DNA of 6,345 nt from Clostridium sp. UBA3947 (GTDB lineage Bacteria; Bacillota; Clostridia; Clostridiales; Clostridiaceae). Location: the NCBI GenBank assembly GCA_002385545.1, contig DGDR01000084.1, positions 1 through 6,345 of the forward strand, in the 5' to 3' direction. Below are positions 4,171-6,345 of the stretch, piece by piece. Made by a program: the position numbers and the translations under genes. The notes under the pieces are model-generated. The model was given only the letters and a program-made list of their open reading frames with translations, searched no databases and was not told where the DNA came from. The number at the start of each line of letters is the position of its first letter. Positions within the stretch are counted from its first letter, which is position 1.

Positions 4171-4872
4171 ATGTTAAGAAAAATAGAAAGCAAAACCATG
4201 GGAAGCAGTGATATGGGCTGGCTAAAAAGTATCTTTCACTTCTCTTTTGCCCAGTACTATAATCCTGATAATATGAACTTTGGAGTGCTAAGGGTTATAA
4301 ACGATGATTTAATAAAAGCTAATACTGGCTTTGATACTCATCCTCATAGGGATATGGAGATAATATCTTATGTAGTAAAAGGCCAATTAACTCATGGAGA
4401 TAGCATGGGAAATAGAAACACCTTAAGTCGAGGTCATGTTCAATACATGAGTGCCGGAACTAGTATTTTTCATAGCGAGCATAATCTTGGAGAGGAAACC
4501 TTAAGATTGTTACAAATATGGATTTTACCTGATAGAAAAGGCTATGATCCTAGCTATGGCGATTACAGATTTAATTGGGAAGATAGAAACAATAAATGGC
4601 TTCATATGGTCTCAAGTAAAGCTGGAAATGCTGAAATAAAGATAAATCAAGACATAAATATATATTCAGCTGAACTTGATAAAGGAAAAGAAATTAGCTT
4701 CCCAGTAAAGAAACACAGACAAGCTTATTTGGTTCAAATAGAAGGAAGTTCCTTAATTAATGATGTTAATTTAAACGAAAGAGATGGAATGGAAATAGTT
4801 GAAGAGAATTTATTGATTAAAGCAATTGAAACTTCTCACCTTTTAATTATAGAAATGAATAAGCAAGATTAA
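4171..4872 (+). CDS. Pirin family protein (bicupin)
   Basis: This 233-residue protein belongs to the pirin family and matches the length of E. coli YhhW, which has quercetin 2,3-dioxygenase activity in vitro. The N-terminal cupin is clear: FDTHPHRDMEIISYVVKG (54-71) and SAGTSIFHSEHN (94-105) supply the four metal ligands His57, His59, His101 and Glu103, at the same numbering as in pirins of known structure. The C-terminal cupin (about 135-230) lacks metal ligands, as is usual. It is a cytoplasmic Fe-binding protein; the physiological substrate is unknown in most bacteria. ATG follows AAGGAG. The nitroreductase gene starts 52 bases downstream with no terminator between, so the two are probably one operon, plausibly for detoxifying aromatic or quinone-like electrophiles. 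Confidence 0.93.
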   Translation: MLRKIESKTMGSSDMGWLKSIFHFSFAQYYNPDNMNFGVLRVINDDLIKANTGFDTHPHRDMEIISYVVKGQLTHGDSMGNRNTLSRGHVQYMSAGTSIFHSEHNLGEETLRLLQIWILPDRKGYDPSYGDYRFNWEDRNNKWLHMVSSKAGNAEIKINQDINIYSAELDKGKEISFPVKKHRQAYLVQIEGSSLINDVNLNERDGMEIVEENLLIKAIETSHLLIIEMNKQD

Positions 4873-4924
4873 TTAGGATAAATAATAAGAAAATAAAAGT
4901 ATTACATTTTAGGAGGTATTTAAT

Positions 4925-5524
4925 ATGTCAAAAAATTTTTTAACTGCAATTGCAGATAGACGTTCAATTTATGGAATTAGTAAGGAGTCTCCTATTTCTG
5001 ATGATAGAATCAAGGAAATTATAGATCATGCTGTAAAATACACACCATCTGCCTTCAACTCTCAAAGTGCTAGGGTAGTTCTTCTATTAGGAAGTCAGCA
5101 TGACAAACTATGGGATATTACAAAGGAAGCCCTAAGAAAGGTTGTACCTGCAGAAAATTTTGCTCCTACTGAAGAAAAGATTAACTCCTTTAAAAGCGGG
5201 TATGGAACTATCCTTTACTTTGAAGAAAGCAGTATAATCGAATCTCTTCAACAGCAATTTGCTCTATACAAGGATAACTTCCCAGTTTGGGCTCAACAAT
5301 CAAACGGAATGCTCCAGTTTGCTATATGGACTGCCTTAGAAATGGAAGGCTTAGGTGCATCCTTACAGCATTATAACGAGCTTATAGAGGACGAGATAAA
5401 GAAGGAATGGGGCATAGCAAGCTCTTGGAAGCTAATTGGCCAGATGCCTTTTGGAAAGCCTACAGCTCCAGCTGGAGAAAAACAATTCCAGTCCATAGAA
5501 GATAGAGTTAAGGTATTTAAGTAA
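4925..5524 (+). CDS. Nitroreductase family protein, Frm2/HBN1-like
   Basis: This 199-residue FMN-dependent NAD(P)H oxidoreductase belongs to the nitroreductase superfamily, of the subgroup related to yeast Frm2/Hbn1, found widely in Firmicutes. What is visible: the FMN phosphate-binding start AIADRRSIYGI (8-18, Arg12-Arg13-Ser14); TPSAFNSQSARVVLL (40-54), a subgroup signature contacting flavin; the helix and loop GLGASLQHYN (142-151); and the C-terminal MPFGKPTAPAGEK (174-186). Such enzymes are cytoplasmic dimers and reduce nitroaromatics, quinones or other electrophiles; the natural substrate here is unknown. ATG follows AGGAGG with eight bases spacing. It is the second gene of the pirin operon and is closed by a terminator at 5550-5585. 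In Bacillus, YodB controls the nitroreductase gene yodC, which parallels this neighbourhood. Confidence 0.92.
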   Translation: MSKNFLTAIADRRSIYGISKESPISDDRIKEIIDHAVKYTPSAFNSQSARVVLLLGSQHDKLWDITKEALRKVVPAENFAPTEEKINSFKSGYGTILYFEESSIIESLQQQFALYKDNFPVWAQQSNGMLQFAIWTALEMEGLGASLQHYNELIEDEIKKEWGIASSWKLIGQMPFGKPTAPAGEKQFQSIEDRVKVFK

Positions 5525-5549
5525 TCTAATATTCCCTCCAAATAATAAC

Positions 5550-5585
5550 TAGCCCAATAGTAGAAATACTAATGGGCTAATTTTT
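5550..5585 (+). terminator. Terminator of the pirin-nitroreductase operon
   Basis: TAGCCCA (5550-5556) pairs with TGGGCTA (5573-5579); after one A-A mismatch, TAGTA pairs with TACTA around a GAAA tetraloop. Five T follow at 5581-5585. It begins 26 bases after the nitroreductase stop. Confidence 0.9.
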
Positions 5586-5588
5586 GTC

Positions 5589-5641
5589 CTAAATTTTTCT
5601 ATTAAAATTTAGTATGCTATATTATATATGTATAACATACT
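5589..5641. repeat. Two adjacent inverted repeats upstream of the YbaK-type gene
   Basis: CTAAATTTT (5589-5597) pairs perfectly with AAAATTTAG (5604-5612). Directly next to it, AGTATG (5611-5616) pairs with CATACT (5636-5641), and inside these TATA pairs with TATA. The second repeat covers the best -10 candidate (TATAAC, 5631-5636, poor -35), so it may be an operator, or a leader structure. Neither repeat has a T tail of terminator type. Confidence 0.4.
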
Positions 5642-5704
5642 ATCTACTTTCAGCTTATATTTAGAGTATAAAAAGCTATAAAGTGTTTATAGGGGGGTAT
5701 TATC

Positions 5705-6184
5705 ATGTCATCTAATTTAAAGAAAAGGGCTGAAAAAGTACAATCTGTCCTTAATGAATTGGGGTATGAGCTAAATGTTGTAGAATTCTCAGATTCTACT
5801 CGTACCGCTCAAGATGCAGCAGATACTATAGGTTGCACTGTTGGTCAAATAGCAAAATCCTTAATATTTAAGGGTAAATCATCTCAAAAGCCTATATTAA
5901 TTATTGCCAGTGGCTCAAATAGGGTTAATGAAAAATTAGTAAAAGAGTACATAGGCGAGAAGCTAGAAAAAGCAGATGCAGATTTTGTTCTTGAACATAC
6001 AGGCTTTGCAATAGGCGGCGTTCCACCTATAGGTCATACAGAACCAATAAGCACCTTTATTGATGAAGATTTAATGGAGTATGATGAAATATGGGCTGCT
6101 GCTGGAACTCCTAATGCGGTTTTTAAACTTACTCCTAAAATTTTGGTAGAGATATCAAAGGGAACTGTTATCAAGGTCAAGTAA
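5705..6184 (+). CDS. YbaK/ProX-type aminoacyl-tRNA deacylase
   Basis: This 159-residue free-standing editing-domain protein belongs to the YbaK/EbsC/ProX superfamily, which hydrolyses mischarged aminoacyl-tRNA (for example Cys- or Ala-tRNA(Pro)) in the cytoplasm. What is visible: STRTAQDAADTIGCTVGQIAKSLIFKG (31-57, given by positions; Lys51 is the conserved catalytic-pocket lysine); the GGVPPIGH loop (104-111); and AAAGTPNAVFKLTP (131-144), which closes the pocket. Length is typical for a single-domain member. Whether it acts on Cys-, Ala- or another mischarged tRNA cannot be read from the sequence. ATG at 5705 follows AGGGGGG at nine bases. It is flanked by terminators on both sides and thus monocistronic. 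Confidence 0.9.
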   Translation: MSSNLKKRAEKVQSVLNELGYELNVVEFSDSTRTAQDAADTIGCTVGQIAKSLIFKGKSSQKPILIIASGSNRVNEKLVKEYIGEKLEKADADFVLEHTGFAIGGVPPIGHTEPISTFIDEDLMEYDEIWAAAGTPNAVFKLTPKILVEISKGTVIKVK

Positions 6185-6220
6185 AGGTTGGTATAAGATA
6201 TTTTTGTTTAAATCATATGA

Positions 6221-6271
6221 AAAAGCAGAGAGAACAGAGCTTAAATTCGCTCTTTTCTCTCTGCAATTTTT
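6221..6271. terminator. Bidirectional terminator
   Basis: A 16-position stem (6225-6240 with 6249-6264, one C-T mismatch) closes an 8-nt loop. On the plus strand it is followed by AATTTTTATTATTT, and on the minus strand by UUUUU (A6221-A6224 plus context). It ends the YbaK-type gene and can also end a minus-strand gene entering from the right. Confidence 0.88.
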
Positions 6272-6302
6272 ATTATTTATGTATACAAATAAAAAACTCA
6301 TG

Positions 6303-6345
6303 TCAAAACCCAACACCCATCAAACCCTTGTCCCATCTATCCTTA
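6303..6345 (-). CDS. Possible 3' end of a minus-strand gene, cut by the window edge
   Basis: On the minus strand an open frame enters from the right edge and reads KDRWDKGLMGVGF before TGA at 6303-6305. Its base composition (G-rich on this strand) differs sharply from the AT-rich spacer beside it, and the bidirectional terminator lies about 32 bases downstream. This suggests the C-terminus of a gene convergent with the YbaK-type gene. Only 13 codons are visible, so no function can be given. Confidence 0.45.
   Translation of the reverse strand, partial: KDRWDKGLMGVGF

Overview
The window is AT-rich, with strong AGGAGG-type ribosome binding sites, short intergenic gaps and many U-tailed intrinsic terminators. 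Together with the gene families present, this points to a low-GC Firmicute, most likely Clostridium or a close relative. I see no insertion sequence, tRNA, rRNA, CRISPR array or phage module. It reads as chromosomal sequence made of small stress and homeostasis transcription units.

The left part (about 58-2597) is transcribed on the minus strand. From right to left it holds: a membrane protein with an N-terminal zinc ribbon (1833-2597); a 440-base stretch without a normal gene but with a promoter, a 10-codon ORF, two intrinsic terminators and an orphan palindromic operator; a CD3324/Mor-like helix-turn-helix protein with a TTG start (934-1212), overlapped by a 37-codon ORF; and a papain-fold (C39-like) cysteine protease candidate (128-769), overlapped by a 36-codon ORF and closed by a terminator at 58-85.

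The right part (2713 to about 6271) is transcribed on the plus strand. A consensus promoter drives a yybP-ykoY manganese riboswitch with an alternative terminator, followed by the Mn(II) exporter gene mntP. Next comes an HxlR-family regulator of the YodB/CatR type with its own terminator. A probable two-gene operon follows, encoding a pirin and an Frm2/HBN1-like nitroreductase. The last complete gene encodes a YbaK/ProX-type aminoacyl-tRNA deacylase. A bidirectional terminator at 6221-6271 separates it from what looks like the last 13 codons of a minus-strand gene running off the right edge.

Two functional themes emerge. One is manganese homeostasis: Mn(II) stabilises the aptamer, prevents termination and allows export of excess Mn. 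The other is probably thiol/electrophile stress: a one-cysteine HxlR repressor lies beside an NAD(P)H-flavin reductase and a pirin, as in quinone-responsive loci of Bacillus. That link is inferred from gene order and from a possible operator in the pirin leader. The least understood part is the leader region at 1281-1620. Its second terminator has a loop that is exactly complementary over 11 nt to a segment just after the micro-ORF, which suggests conditional termination.
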